Part shown: positions 1 through 8,365 of the stretch, in pieces
How positions within the stretch are numbered: the first letter of the stretch is position 1
How the letters are laid out: each line of letters starts with the position of its first letter
DNA from: Acetobacterium wieringae
GTDB taxonomy: Bacteria > Bacillota > Clostridia > Eubacteriales > Eubacteriaceae
Assembly (NCBI RefSeq): GCF_026646375.1
Contig: NZ_JAIPPU010000003.1
Span: 241,755 to 305,754 of the forward strand
Reading direction: 5' to 3'
Length of the DNA: 64,000 bases
Translations under genes and position numbers: made by a program
The notes under the pieces: model-generated
Told to the model about the DNA's origin: nothing
Databases searched by the model: none
The model's input: only the letters and a program-made list of their open reading frames with translations

Positions 1-501
1 CGGCATAAAAATCGGCAGGGATGAAGATCCCCGAACGATTTTCATCAGGTCTTCCATTGCGGTGATGTCTTCCTTACGGTAATAGAACACCTTGCCCAGG
101 CGACGTTCAAACAGCCCGATCCGCAACTGCGCTGGATTGGCCATAAAGGTGTCAAAATCCAGCGGCAAGGTGCCCCCCGGCAGGGAGGTTTCTTCATAAA
201 GATAGCGAGATCTGAAAAACCCCTCACCTTTTATAAACGATTTCCAGCCGCCAAACTTGGGATCCAGGGCAATTTCAACAAAAGAACGCCGGGCCCGTTC
301 CGGATCCCGGGATAAATAATTGACACAATGACTGGAACCTGCCGAGATCCCGGCCACATAGTCAAAGTGAAGCTGATTTTCCAACAGTGTGTTTAAAAAA
401 CCTGCAGTATAGCTGGCCCGCATGCCCCCACCTTCAAAGATCAGGGCGGTATCGTTGATATTATTTTTTATGGTATTACTTGGTGTGTTGTTTCTTTCCA
501 T
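1..501 (-). CDS. Patatin-like phospholipase family protein (3' end outside window)
   Basis: The minus strand reads open from an ATG at 501 to the window edge (167 codons), so the gene is cut off and its C-terminus is not visible. The start of the protein has the patatin oxyanion-hole motif EGGGMRASYTAG (about residues 18-29) and then the serine nucleophile elbow GISAGSS. This is the layout of bacterial patatin-like acyl hydrolases of the YjjU/RssA type, which use a Ser-Asp dyad. The catalytic Asp (usually DGG/DGA) would lie past the edge. A GGAGACA-type ribosome site precedes the ATG. Substrate unknown; a lipid acyl hydrolase is the family expectation. Confidence 0.85.
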   Translation of the reverse strand, partial: MERNNTPSNTIKNNINDTALIFEGGGMRASYTAGFLNTLLENQLHFDYVAGISAGSSHCVNYLSRDPERARRSFVEIALDPKFGGWKSFIKGEGFFRSRYLYEETSLPGGTLPLDFDTFMANPAQLRIGLFERRLGKVFYYRKEDITAMEDLMKIVRGSSSLPIFMP

Positions 502-576
502 TTTGTCTCCTGTATCTGAGTTTCGTGTTTTTCCCAGTTAAGTTTAACTGATAAAACCGACAAATTCAATCTTTAT

Positions 577-636
577 CACATGGTGCCAAAACAAAGCCGT
601 CCTCTCAGACAGAAAGAACAGCTTTGTGACCATGTG
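577..636. repeat. Two-part inverted repeat upstream of patatin gene
   Basis: CACATGGT (577-584) pairs with ACCATGTG (629-636), and inside it ACAAAGC (591-597) pairs with GCTTTGT (621-627). It lies in the 317-base gap between two divergent genes (502-818), likely in the 5' leader of the patatin gene. No T-tract follows, so it is not an obvious terminator. Function unknown. Confidence 0.45.
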
Positions 637-758
637 CTTGTCAGTTTGTTCAGCAATCCTTTATTCAGGGTTCACTTTGCAATGATTCGCTGATACAGCA
701 AAAAGTAAATCCGATACTTTTGGTTGTGTTAATCCCGCCATCCTGTTAAACTGAAGCT

Positions 759-792
759 GGTACCCTGGCAAAAGCGTATAAGCCATGGTACC
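759..792. repeat. Inverted repeat ahead of the DUF3786 gene
   Basis: GGTACCCTGGC (759-769) and GCCATGGTACC (782-792) form an 11-base dyad with one central mismatch. It ends 26 bases before the start codon of the following gene. It could be an operator or a leader hairpin. There is no direct functional evidence. Confidence 0.4.
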
Positions 793-818
793 GGAGTAAA
801 TTTTAAAAGGAGTCATCG

Positions 819-1469
819 ATGTTAAATGATACCACAAATAATTACCTGAAAGCCTGTGAGACCTGGCGGCAAAAGATTCTGGAGATGAATATCCCGGAGC
901 TGCTTGACAAACTGCCGGAACTTCAGTGTGAAGAAAACTATCTGACGGTGAAACTATTTGATCGAAAATTTGGGATGGATACCAAAACCGGTGTTATTGT
1001 CAACCTTGACGATTCTTCGCCAGCGGAGATCATCAGTCAATTAAACATTTATACCTTTCTGTGGTTTTCTACCCCACAGGCCCGTTTCACCGATCAATGG
1101 GTGCCGTTCCGGGAATTATCCGGGGCCTCCCCATTTGCCATAGCCTTTGAGAAAAATGTTCTGGAGCCCCTGGCAATGACCTTTTCCGGTCAGACTGAGA
1201 CCTTGTCCCAGGCTTATGAAATACTGGGTGGTACCCGACTGTCCCATTCAGATGCCGGTGGGCTGGTCAAGTCGTTCGACAGCATTCCCCTAAAATTTCT
1301 GTTCTGGGATGGCGATGATGAATTCCCGGCTCAGGCTAATATTCTTTATGACCGTAGTGCCACTGATTTCATCCATGTGGAAAGCACCGTTAGCCTTGCC
1401 ATGGAAGGCATCGAACGACTGGCTAAAGTCGCTGGGGTTGCCATCAAAGGACCACTCTTTAAAATGTAG
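819..1469 (+). CDS. DUF3786 domain-containing protein
   Basis: A 216-residue soluble protein with no signal peptide or membrane segment. It resembles DUF3786 proteins of anaerobes: an N-terminal helical part, a middle section with FTDQWVPFRELSGASPF, and a C-terminal section with PLKFLFWDGDDEFPAQANILYD. Family members occur in anaerobic Clostridia and sulfate reducers, sometimes near iron-sulfur or corrinoid proteins, but have no assigned reaction. The start is supported by AAAAGGAG about 8 bases upstream. The gene is monocistronic: the next gene is convergent and ends at 1534. Confidence 0.8.
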   Translation: MLNDTTNNYLKACETWRQKILEMNIPELLDKLPELQCEENYLTVKLFDRKFGMDTKTGVIVNLDDSSPAEIISQLNIYTFLWFSTPQARFTDQWVPFRELSGASPFAIAFEKNVLEPLAMTFSGQTETLSQAYEILGGTRLSHSDAGGLVKSFDSIPLKFLFWDGDDEFPAQANILYDRSATDFIHVESTVSLAMEGIERLAKVAGVAIKGPLFKM

Positions 1470-1533
1470 CGACCGGGGATCAACTGAGCCAAGAACCACT
1501 GGTTCTGACTGATCTGCCCATACATAGCCTAGT

Positions 1534-2637
1534 TCAGCCCTGAACAACTTTATTTTTGCCCTGGGTTTTAGCCATATCCAAACGCTGGTCGGCCCGACGG
1601 ACGAGACTATCCAGTTGATCCCCTTCTTCAAAGGCGGCTACTCCAAAACTGCAGGACAGATGACCGACCTCGGCAAAATCATGGTCGCCAATGAGTACTC
1701 GCAATTTTTCTGCAATTTCGGCCGCCAGAGGCAAAGAGATGTCGGGGAACGTCAGAATAAATTTATCGCCGCCCCAACGCACAAAAATATCCGAGCTACG
1801 AATATGCTGCTGGATGAAATTGGCCAGCTCCAATAGAATGGCATCCCCCACCAGATGACCATGTTGTGTATTGATTTCTTTAAAATTATCAACGTCAAAC
1901 ATCACCACCGATAAATGTCCCTGTTGACGACGGGCCCGTTCGGTCAGTCCGTCATAATCTTTATTGAATTTTGCTTTATTATAGATTCCGGTCAGAGTGT
2001 CAAATTCAGCCATTCGAATCAACTCGAGTAGATTGAGATAGTGAACGCGCTTGTAGTAGTTGCTACGGTAAGAAGCCAGACTGCTGATAATAATTGTCAG
2101 CAGTACTCCTAGACCAGCGACCCATACATCGGCACTCAGGCCACTTTTTACCACCACCATCACAAAATAACTGACACCCAACAAAAGCGTGGTAAAAACA
2201 GCCAGCAGCCATCGGCTATTAATCAGAAAAACCATTAGGATCATCACAATCAAGCTGAGCACCTGAAACAACTGAGCCACTGGCATCAGGTTGGTGAGCA
2301 GATAAAGCAGCGCCAGACCAATGCCAATTTCGTATCCCGTAAACCAGTAGCTCAGTAAGGTACCTACGGTTGCCATGGAGACCTTGAAAAACAAAAACAA
2401 CAGCGCCACGGTCACCACTACAATCATACTGGCAGCAATACGAAAATCATGGGGATCGACAATCCGATTATACACCGGCAGCAACAGTACCAGAAAAAAA
2501 AATGCCGCCACCAGAATACCCAGACGAATCCAATTGAAATGAGCCACAATTTCTGCCTGAAAAAATTCCTGTTCTAACCGTTCATCCCTGAATTCGCCTA
2601 AATAGATCGGTGCTTTGGATTCTTGTTCCGAATTCAT
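1534..2637 (-). CDS. Membrane-bound diguanylate cyclase (GGDEF protein)
   Basis: The protein has about 367 residues. Residues 35-190 are strongly hydrophobic (about six membrane segments), and residues 205-365 form a GGDEF domain. The signature is GGDKF (about 289-293), a GG[DE][EK]F variant still compatible with cyclase activity. RSSD lies exactly five residues before it, matching the RxxD product-inhibition I-site. Predicted role: make cyclic di-GMP from GTP at the membrane in response to an unknown signal. An in-frame GTG at 2646 exists, but AAGGGTGG sits five bases before the ATG at 2637, which is preferred. It is followed on the same strand by no close partner. Confidence 0.87.
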   Translation of the reverse strand: MNSEQESKAPIYLGEFRDERLEQEFFQAEIVAHFNWIRLGILVAAFFFLVLLLPVYNRIVDPHDFRIAASMIVVVTVALLFLFFKVSMATVGTLLSYWFTGYEIGIGLALLYLLTNLMPVAQLFQVLSLIVMILMVFLINSRWLLAVFTTLLLGVSYFVMVVVKSGLSADVWVAGLGVLLTIIISSLASYRSNYYKRVHYLNLLELIRMAEFDTLTGIYNKAKFNKDYDGLTERARRQQGHLSVVMFDVDNFKEINTQHGHLVGDAILLELANFIQQHIRSSDIFVRWGGDKFILTFPDISLPLAAEIAEKLRVLIGDHDFAEVGHLSCSFGVAAFEEGDQLDSLVRRADQRLDMAKTQGKNKVVQG

Positions 2638-2803
2638 TTTGTCCACCCTTTCTGTTTCTGTCGGCGCTCATTATGATCTGCGTGACGCTTCCCACTCTGA
2701 TGACCGTGTCTTTGTATTTTTTATACCCAATCACTCTGAATATACGCAAATCAGCGATTTTAAAGAGCACGAACCGCACGAAGAATGCTACCGGTCTCAC
2801 ACT

Positions 2804-2842
2804 CAAACAAACCCACTGGAATGATCCCAGAGGGTTTGTTTG
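2804..2842. repeat. Strong hairpin between the two GGDEF genes
   Basis: CAAACAAACCC (2804-2814) and GGGTTTGTTTG (2832-2842) are perfect 11-base complements, with CTGG/CCAG adding four more pairs inside. It lies 22 bases past the stop of the upstream minus-strand gene. A T-tract is poor on both strands, so it may be a weak terminator or an mRNA 3' stabiliser. Confidence 0.55.
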
Positions 2843-2863
2843 GGTTTTAAACCGATATAGCAC

Positions 2864-3871
2864 TCAGACGCAAACGATTTGATTCTTACCCGTTTTTTTT
2901 GCCCGATACATGGCATCGTCCACCAGTTGAAAGACATTGCGGGTGTAATCATCTGCCTGGGAACCGGCAATACCGATGCTTAAAGTAATTGTCAGAGCAA
3001 TGGGATAATCCCCATTCTGAACTGCCAGTCGCATCGCTTCAGCCAGCTTATAGGCGGTATCTACGCCAGTTTCCGGCAATAGGATGACAAACTCATCGCC
3101 ACCCCAACGGGCCACAATATCGGTTTTTCTGGCAGTATTTGAAATGGTGACGGCCACTGTTTTTAATATATCATCCCCAATCAAATGACCGTTTGTGTCA
3201 TTAATCTGTTTAAAGTCATCAATGTCCAGCAAAATCAGAGCGTAATCTCTTTGAAAGTTTTTAAAACGCCGCTGTTCGTTTAGCAGGGCTTCTTCAAAAT
3301 AATGCCGGGAGGCTACCTTCGTCAGGCGATCCCGGTTGATCAGATCGCTTAGTTCGTCATAGGCCTGTTTTAAACTTTTGGTGCGCTTTTCCACCATTTC
3401 CCGAAGCAGATGAGCCCGTTCTTCCAGTTCTTTTAACGGAAAGGACTCATCATCACCATGGACATCGGTGGGAAACGAAAGGTGCATCCCAACAATTGCG
3501 ACCGTATCCTGGTAACGATGCATCACCAACAACAGCCGTAAATTGTTGAATTTAATCTGCTGTTCTAGAATCACGGTTTTCATATCCAGTTCCGCTGCTG
3601 CCAGGGCGTTGTCGGCATCCAGCAACAGGAATTGCTTTTGATGGAAGTTCACCGTAATCGGGTTGGGGGCCGATTCAATATCCTGCTGGTACAAAAGCAT
3701 CGCTTCAGCCTTGGTATAGGTTCGTTCCTCCAGACCGGTACCAAAACCAAAAAATGATTTGGCAAACAAGGTTGCTGTTTTTTTTAGATCACGTTCTGTC
3801 AAATACGCCGCAATATAAGCGTCAAAGTGTTTCTGGAAAGGGATCAATTCTTTATTTATCGTTTCATTCAT
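2864..3871 (-). CDS. NTF2/SnoaL-like domain plus GGDEF diguanylate cyclase
   Basis: The protein has 335 residues and no membrane segment. Residues 1-140 look like a SnoaL/NTF2-type alpha-beta fold (ERDLKKTATLFAKSF, ERTYTKAEAMLLYQQD, and beta strands ending GMHLSFP). A coiled coil at about 145-180 leads to a GGDEF domain. The signature is intact (RWGGDEFVILLPE), with RKTD as the RxxD I-site five residues before it. Predicted role: cytosolic cyclic di-GMP synthesis gated by the N-terminal fold. That N-terminal assignment is by pattern only and less sure than the GGDEF call. It has its own promoter (see 4054-4082) and a leader of about 175 bases. Confidence 0.87.
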   Translation of the reverse strand: MNETINKELIPFQKHFDAYIAAYLTERDLKKTATLFAKSFFGFGTGLEERTYTKAEAMLLYQQDIESAPNPITVNFHQKQFLLLDADNALAAAELDMKTVILEQQIKFNNLRLLLVMHRYQDTVAIVGMHLSFPTDVHGDDESFPLKELEERAHLLREMVEKRTKSLKQAYDELSDLINRDRLTKVASRHYFEEALLNEQRRFKNFQRDYALILLDIDDFKQINDTNGHLIGDDILKTVAVTISNTARKTDIVARWGGDEFVILLPETGVDTAYKLAEAMRLAVQNGDYPIALTITLSIGIAGSQADDYTRNVFQLVDDAMYRAKKTGKNQIVCV

Positions 3872-4053
3872 AATTCACCGGGCTGATCTTGACGGCGGCA
3901 AGCATCAGCCTGTTCCTTTCTGATTTTTTTCGGGGTGCTAGGGCAATTGGATCTGCTGTCTGACTAGCCCAGTCTTTCAGCTCTCTTACCCAAAACTACA
4001 TTGCACTAATAACATTACTCAACAAAGATGCATAACTTGTTCACATGACTACA

Positions 4054-4082
4054 GTTTAATCGATTACCAGTTGATTGTCAAT
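4054..4082 (-). promoter_or_regulatory. Sigma-A type promoter for the 3871 GGDEF gene
   Basis: On the minus strand TTGACA (4077-4082) and TAAACT (4054-4059) are separated by exactly 17 bases. The inferred start near 4047 gives an untranslated leader of about 175 bases. I recognise no riboswitch class in that leader. Confidence 0.65.
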
Positions 4083-4129
4083 CCGTGTCTTAATAGTCTG
4101 ATCACATGATTCCATCACCCAATAATCAA

Positions 4130-4158
4130 TTGCCTTTAATAACCGTTCGTGCTATACT
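4130..4158 (+). promoter_or_regulatory. Sigma-A type promoter for small gene at 4220
   Basis: TTGCCT (4130-4135), a 17-base spacer and TATACT (4153-4158). It is divergent from the promoter at 4054-4082. Together they account for most of the 348-base gap at 3872-4219. Confidence 0.6.
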
Positions 4159-4219
4159 GATTCAACACCGTCATTGCTCTTGCAATGGCCTGGAATAATC
4201 AATGAACAGGAGAAACAAG

Positions 4220-4450
4220 ATGGAAGACTTTACCACAATGACCAATGACGAATTAAAAAATCGGTTGGCATACCTGAAGGAAGAATTACAGGATGTTGAA
4301 AATGAACGCAGCTTTATCTTTAAACAATCCGGCATGCATGTTTCCAGCAGTAAAATATCGATGCAGATGGAAGAATTTGACACCGATATCAAGCGGCTTA
4401 AAAGTCAGATTGAAGCTTGTAACGAAGCCCTGACCAGTGGCGAGGCCTAA
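4220..4450 (+). CDS. Small coiled-coil protein of unknown function
   Basis: A 76-residue, highly charged, almost wholly helical protein. ELKNRLAYLKEELQDVENE and DTDIKRLKSQIEACNEAL form two heptad-like segments around a short serine-rich turn (HVSSSKIS). AGGAG at 4208-4212 sits seven bases before the ATG at 4220, so this start is preferred over the in-frame ATG at 4202. The gene is driven by the promoter at 4130-4158 and is followed by a decayed gene fragment. I do not recognise a family. Confidence 0.6.
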   Translation: MEDFTTMTNDELKNRLAYLKEELQDVENERSFIFKQSGMHVSSSKISMQMEEFDTDIKRLKSQIEACNEALTSGEA

Positions 4451-4457
4451 GGTCTGA

Positions 4458-4712
4458 CCCCGGGGCAACACCCCCCTCAGTCCAAGTGACTGCCAACTGC
4501 GGGTGCGAGGCCAATTGGAAATTGTCGATGACAACAACCTCAAAGACGAAATTGCCAGCCATCCCAGCCGGGCTTTTTTAAAACCCTGGAAAGAAAGCGG
4601 TGAACTGTCAGATTTTTATCAGACCTTTGCAGTTTTTAAGCTTACTGGCGGTACCGCCGTCACCTGGACGATGGACACCAATTTTGCTCCCAAGGAGGAT
4701 ACCCTCCTCTAA
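4458..4712 (+). pseudogene. C-terminal fragment of a pyridoxamine 5'-phosphate oxidase-like protein
   Basis: The reading frame is open from just after a stop at 4455. It encodes a piece resembling the C-terminal half of clostridial PNPOx-like flavin-binding proteins: LRVRGQLEIVDD, then RAFLKPWKE, then TWTMDTNFAPKEDTLL. The N-terminal flavin-binding part (usually about 60-70 residues) is missing, and no ribosome site or good start codon fits. I take it as a decayed remnant rather than a short gene; a GTG-start ORF from 4503 is the alternative. Confidence 0.6.
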
Positions 4713-4719
4713 ACGATTT

Positions 4720-4756
4720 AACCGCCCGGGTTTACCATAAACCCCGGTGGTTTTTT
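4720..4756 (+). terminator. Rho-independent terminator
   Basis: An imperfect GC-rich hairpin, ACCGCCCGGGTTTA / TAAACCCCGGTGGT, is followed by TTTTTT. It closes the 4220-4712 transcript. Confidence 0.75.
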
Positions 4757-4890
4757 GTTATCTGTGTCGCTGCCACTGCCCCAACTGATTAACTGACTCT
4801 TGACAGCTTTTTTTATAAATGATTGTTTTTATGATAAATTTTATACTATAATAAGTCGTGACTGCGATTAATTACAGAAAGGATAAAAAA

Positions 4891-5796
4891 TTGAAAACAC
4901 GCATTTATAATAATATTTTGGAAACCATTGGCCATACGCCGATGGTTCGGATTAATCATTTAAACCCCAACCCTCAGGTGGAAATGCTGGCCAAATACGA
5001 GGGTGTCAACCCCACCGGCAGCATCAAGGATCGGATTGCTCTGAAAATGGTGGAACAGGCCGAGGCCGAAGGAATTTTAACCAGAGATAAGATTATTATT
5101 GAGCCCACCAGCGGCAACACCGGCATTGGTCTGGCGATGATCGCCGCTGTCAAGGGCTACCAGCTGGAAATCGTCATGAGCGAAGCCGTTTCCATCGAAC
5201 GCCGAAAAATGATCCAGGCTTTCGGAGCTACCGTGACGTTAACCTCCCCCAGCGAGGGCACAGATGGCGCTATCCGCAAGGTTCGGGAGCTGATTGCTAA
5301 ATACCCGGATCGCTATTTTAATCCTGATCAATTCAGTAATAAATACAATAAGCTGGCCCACTACTCCACCACCGCCGAAGAAATCTGGGCCCAGACCGAA
5401 GGTAAGGTGACCCATCTGGTTTCTTCCTTAGGCACCTCCGGCACCATTATGGGGGTAGGCATGGGCCTGCGCCATCATAACCCCGAGGTCAAAATTGTCG
5501 AGGCTCAACCAGTGCTTGGTCATTATATTCAGGGCCTTAAAAACATGGAAGAAGCCATCGTCCCAGCTCTCTATCAACCTGATGCCATTGATGAGCATAT
5601 TATGGTCGAATCAGAAATTGCCTTTGATTTTGCCCGTCAGATTGTCAAAAAAGAAGGGATTTTTGTAGGTATGAGCAGTGGTGCTGCCATGTATGCTGCC
5701 ACCGAGGTGGCTAAAAAAATCGATTCCGGCCTGATTGTGGTCATCTTTCCGGATCGGGGCGAAAAATATCTCAGCACCGACTTATTTAAACTGTAA
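4891..5796 (+). CDS. Cysteine synthase (PLP-dependent CysK/CysM family)
   Basis: A 301-residue fold-type II PLP enzyme making L-cysteine from sulfide and an activated serine. The PLP lysine is in NPTGSIKDR (K46), the phosphate and substrate loop is PTSGNTGIG, and the second glycine loop is SSLGTSGTIMG. NPTGSIKDR, EPTSGNTG and a downstream GLKNMEE...VPALY stretch resemble CysM-type enzymes (including O-phosphoserine users) more than classic CysK, so the donor substrate is open. AAAGGA lies seven bases before TTG at 4891, giving the usual MKTRIYNNILETIGHTPM start; a GTG at 4858 would add 11 unusual residues. Single gene, bounded by terminators. Confidence 0.88.
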   Translation: MKTRIYNNILETIGHTPMVRINHLNPNPQVEMLAKYEGVNPTGSIKDRIALKMVEQAEAEGILTRDKIIIEPTSGNTGIGLAMIAAVKGYQLEIVMSEAVSIERRKMIQAFGATVTLTSPSEGTDGAIRKVRELIAKYPDRYFNPDQFSNKYNKLAHYSTTAEEIWAQTEGKVTHLVSSLGTSGTIMGVGMGLRHHNPEVKIVEAQPVLGHYIQGLKNMEEAIVPALYQPDAIDEHIMVESEIAFDFARQIVKKEGIFVGMSSGAAMYAATEVAKKIDSGLIVVIFPDRGEKYLSTDLFKL

Positions 5797-5844
5797 CCTC
5801 TTACATCAATTCAATAAAAGGTTTTTAATATTCAACCTGCGTTA

Positions 5845-5890
5845 TAAAAAGTCTTCATGGGATCGATCGTTTCCCGTGAAGACTTTTTTT
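5845..5890 (+). terminator. Rho-independent terminator of cysteine synthase gene
   Basis: AAAAGTCTTCATGGGA pairs with TTCCCGTGAAGACTTTT, ending in seven Ts. The rest of the 347-base gap up to 6143 holds no gene or RNA family I recognise, only a small TGTCC/GGACA hairpin near 6050. Confidence 0.85.
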
Positions 5891-6143
5891 CAAGCTCCAT
5901 TCAAGTTCCATTCGCTATAAATAATCGGGACACTTTTCTGACACGTGCTTGATGCTTCGGACTGTTTGCTTTTTGCCAAGCCATCAGTGTTATTTGGAGG
6001 CATTGCATCGTTATCAAAGTAATTCCCAGTCAGCAGTTGCGGATTCAGTGTCCATTCGGACAGGTGTCTTTAATCGTTCAACAACCTCATCCCAAAGGCA
6101 GTTTCTCTTACCTGCTGATAATTTTACGAAAGGAGAACCAACT

Positions 6144-6728
6144 ATGATCAATTCAATTAGTCAAAGTGGTAGTGCTTCTGGCATCTGGCAGGCATACCAG
6201 GCTCAACAGACAGCTGCCAGCGAGACCAGCGAGAGCAGCGAAACCACCCCGATCGATGGTAAAATGCCACCACCAAAAGGGCCGCCACCACCACCGCCAC
6301 CCGAAGGGAGCGAATCATCCACTGATTCGACCACACTGACAACAGAACAGGAAGATTTAATCAGTTCACTTCTGGAAGAGTATGACGCTGACTCACTCGA
6401 TGAAAATGATGCCACCACCATCATTTCGGCTTTGCGCGACGCCGGTATTCCGGCCGGTAGTGCCTTAGCCGATGCCGTTGAAGAAAATGGCTTTGATCTC
6501 CAGGAAATTCTGGATCTTGTCCCCGTTTCAGCCAACATGCCAAATGGCGGTATTTCACAAAACTACCTTGAGATCCGGGAATCAATGGGTAGCTTAAGCA
6601 TCCTTGATGAGAACGCGTTGAGTCAAAGCACCCAGACCAACCAATCGTTACTATCTCTGTTTCAACAATATCAGAACAATCAAGATTCCGGTACAACCAA
6701 TCGAGTGAATATGGATGTCCTGGCCTGA
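6144..6728 (+). CDS. Proline-rich protein of unknown function
   Basis: A 194-residue protein without signal peptide or membrane segment. Residues 1-40 are Ser/Thr/Gln-rich, residues 45-56 are a polyproline tract (MPPPKGPPPPPPPEG), and residues 70-125 are acidic and helical (LISSLLEEYDADSLDENDA, then a second pair of helices). The end is rich in Ser, Gln and Asn. Paired acidic helices recall EF-hand-like or dockerin-like proteins, but no clean calcium loop is visible. AAAGGAG sits about eight bases before the ATG at 6144; the longer in-frame ORF upstream lacks a ribosome site. Function unknown. Confidence 0.7.
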   Translation: MINSISQSGSASGIWQAYQAQQTAASETSESSETTPIDGKMPPPKGPPPPPPPEGSESSTDSTTLTTEQEDLISSLLEEYDADSLDENDATTIISALRDAGIPAGSALADAVEENGFDLQEILDLVPVSANMPNGGISQNYLEIRESMGSLSILDENALSQSTQTNQSLLSLFQQYQNNQDSGTTNRVNMDVLA

Positions 6729-6780
6729 TATGGATTAACGATCTGTGTCATTATCTTGATTTCATCCCCTTGCAGTTTAA

Positions 6781-6811
6781 ACACCCCTGGCTGATTATCA
6801 GCCGGGGGTGT
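6781..6811 (+). terminator. Terminator-like hairpin after the proline-rich gene
   Basis: ACACCCCTGGCTGA and TCAGCCGGGGGTGT form a 14-pair stem with a three-base loop and one G-T wobble. The T-tract after it is weak (ATTAGT). Confidence 0.6.
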
Positions 6812-7018
6812 ATTAGTCGTTCGACATTGGCAAGTAAACAAGTTCAAACTATTTTAAACAAGGGCGCTCTGATGGAAAAACGTTGCTACCTAAAATTATC
6901 TGGCTTATGACTTGGAGAAACTGAACAAACAGTCAGTATGGTCTGAAAGCAATAAAATTCAATCCGCCAGAAAACAAAAAGGTATGGATTAAACCAAATC
7001 TAATGAGTCAGAATGAGC

Positions 7019-7642
7019 TTATAGACCTTCAATCACAGCCACAAACGTATCCACTGGTTGTGCGCCACTGACGGCCTCTTTACCATTAAATAAGAAATAC
7101 GGTACCCCATTAATATGGCGTGAACGGGCATTGGCCTCATCTTCCCGGACTTCTTTTTCATAAGCCGATGATTCTAAAATGCGTCGTGCTTCGACTTGAT
7201 CCAATCCCACTTCACCTGCAATGGCCGCAAGCACGTCAAAATCTGAAATGTTCAACCCGTCAGTAAAGTAGCTTTTCATCACCGCTTCGGTAAAGGCCTT
7301 CTGTTTGCCCTGAACCTTGGCATAATGGGATAAACGATGGGCATCAAAGGTATTGGTCGGTTGCAGTCTATCAAAATTGAAATCCAGACCAACTTCTTTG
7401 GCAACATTGAAGACATTCGTATTCGCGGCAATTGCCTGCTCAATACTCATCCCATATTTTTTAGCAAGCAGTTGATGAATGTTCTCATCATAGCGCTTCT
7501 TAGCGTTCGGATCTAATTCAAACGCAATAAAGACGATCTCAACGTCTTCTGTCATCCCTGTTTTCTCAAGGGCCAAGCTAAGCTTTTTTTCCCCAATATA
7601 ACAAAAGGGACATCCATAGTCTGACCAGATTTCTACTTTCAT
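7019..7642 (-). CDS. DsbA family oxidoreductase, FrnE-like
   Basis: A 207-residue thioredoxin-fold protein of the DSBA/FrnE branch, with no signal peptide and therefore cytosolic. The CPFC redox motif is at residues 11-14 (SDYGCPFCYIGEKKL), followed by the helical insertion with FDAHRLSHYA, and near the end the cis-proline GVPYFLF. Family members act as thiol-disulfide oxidoreductases or isomerases; the partner is unknown. A GAGG ribosome site precedes the ATG. The next minus-strand gene upstream is another thioredoxin-fold protein, about 150 bases away, which suggests a thiol-redox neighbourhood but not a tight operon. Confidence 0.88.
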   Translation of the reverse strand: MKVEIWSDYGCPFCYIGEKKLSLALEKTGMTEDVEIVFIAFELDPNAKKRYDENIHQLLAKKYGMSIEQAIAANTNVFNVAKEVGLDFNFDRLQPTNTFDAHRLSHYAKVQGKQKAFTEAVMKSYFTDGLNISDFDVLAAIAGEVGLDQVEARRILESSAYEKEVREDEANARSRHINGVPYFLFNGKEAVSGAQPVDTFVAVIEGL

Positions 7643-7796
7643 TTTTTTTACCTCATCATTCCTACCAACGGTAAGACCTTTCAGTCAACAGAATATTCTT
7701 TGAAGGTACTTCATTTCTAAATTTCTTTAGTTTCACTGGCTGCTTTTTAACTCGGATACACGACGGCTAAACAAAAATAATTGTAATGTAGCAAAT

Positions 7797-8135
7797 CTAA
7801 TTTTTAGGTTCTCCATAAAAAAGCGCGTCGTATCTGGATATTTTTTCTTCAAGCTTAATCACGCTAATAATACCTGCTTCGCGGACGGTTTCTTTTCCTT
7901 GAACAAATAGCATGACAACCGGCGCTGAAAAGATATGAAAGCTGGCCGTCAGTTCCGACACGTTTTGCACGTCAACCTTAACCGCCCGGATATTTGGGTA
8001 GCGGTCAATCATTGCCTCAATTTTGGGCTGCAGATCCCGACACACAGAACAGGTACTGCTACCAAAATAAATCAGCAACATGTCATTTTTTTGAATCAGA
8101 TGATTCATTTCTTTGATTGTCTTGACTGATTCCAT
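7797..8135 (-). CDS. Thioredoxin family protein
   Basis: A 112-residue thioredoxin fold. The motif is CSVC (FGSSTCSVCRDLQPK, about residues 30-33) rather than WCGPC, and the cis-proline region is IFSAPVVMLF. CxVC motifs of this kind occur in small thioredoxin-like proteins of Firmicutes, so the redox partner is unlikely to be the standard thioredoxin reductase set. The protein is cytosolic, with no signal peptide. GAGGG precedes the ATG by about six bases. Confidence 0.85.
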   Translation of the reverse strand: MESVKTIKEMNHLIQKNDMLLIYFGSSTCSVCRDLQPKIEAMIDRYPNIRAVKVDVQNVSELTASFHIFSAPVVMLFVQGKETVREAGIISVIKLEEKISRYDALFYGEPKN

Positions 8136-8288
8136 TTATTCCCTCACACGATGAATCAAATCCCCCAACTTTTTTACCCATGCATGCATAATATTATATT
8201 TAATGCGATTTTGCAAGCGAAGTCTACTTTTTAACGCCGCTTTCACTGATCACTTCAACAAAAATTTCTCCATTTTAACTAAAATCTG

Positions 8289-8336
8289 ATTGACATGACG
8301 ACGCGCATCAGCCAAACTGCGCTTATCGTGCATGCA
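8289..8336 (+). promoter_or_regulatory. Possible promoter and operator of the GntR gene
   Basis: TTGACA (8289-8294), a 17-base spacer and a weak CAAACT (8312-8317). A perfect palindrome GTGCATGCAC lies at 8327-8336, just after the inferred start. A related ATGCATGCAT occurs at 8180-8189 further upstream. A site for self-repression by the GntR protein is an inference. Confidence 0.35.
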
Positions 8337-8365
8337 CACTATTTAATTCTGGAGGTGATCGGAGA

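Noticed and set aside
3872..4053. A c-di-GMP riboswitch in the leader of the 3871 GGDEF gene
   Set aside because: None of the GEMM landmarks (GCAAAGCCACGGG, GAAA loop) is present.
4800..4850. TTGACA at 4800 plus TATACT at 4842 as the cysteine synthase promoter
   Set aside because: The spacing between the boxes is 36 bases and no other -10 fits at 16-18 bases, so I did not call it.
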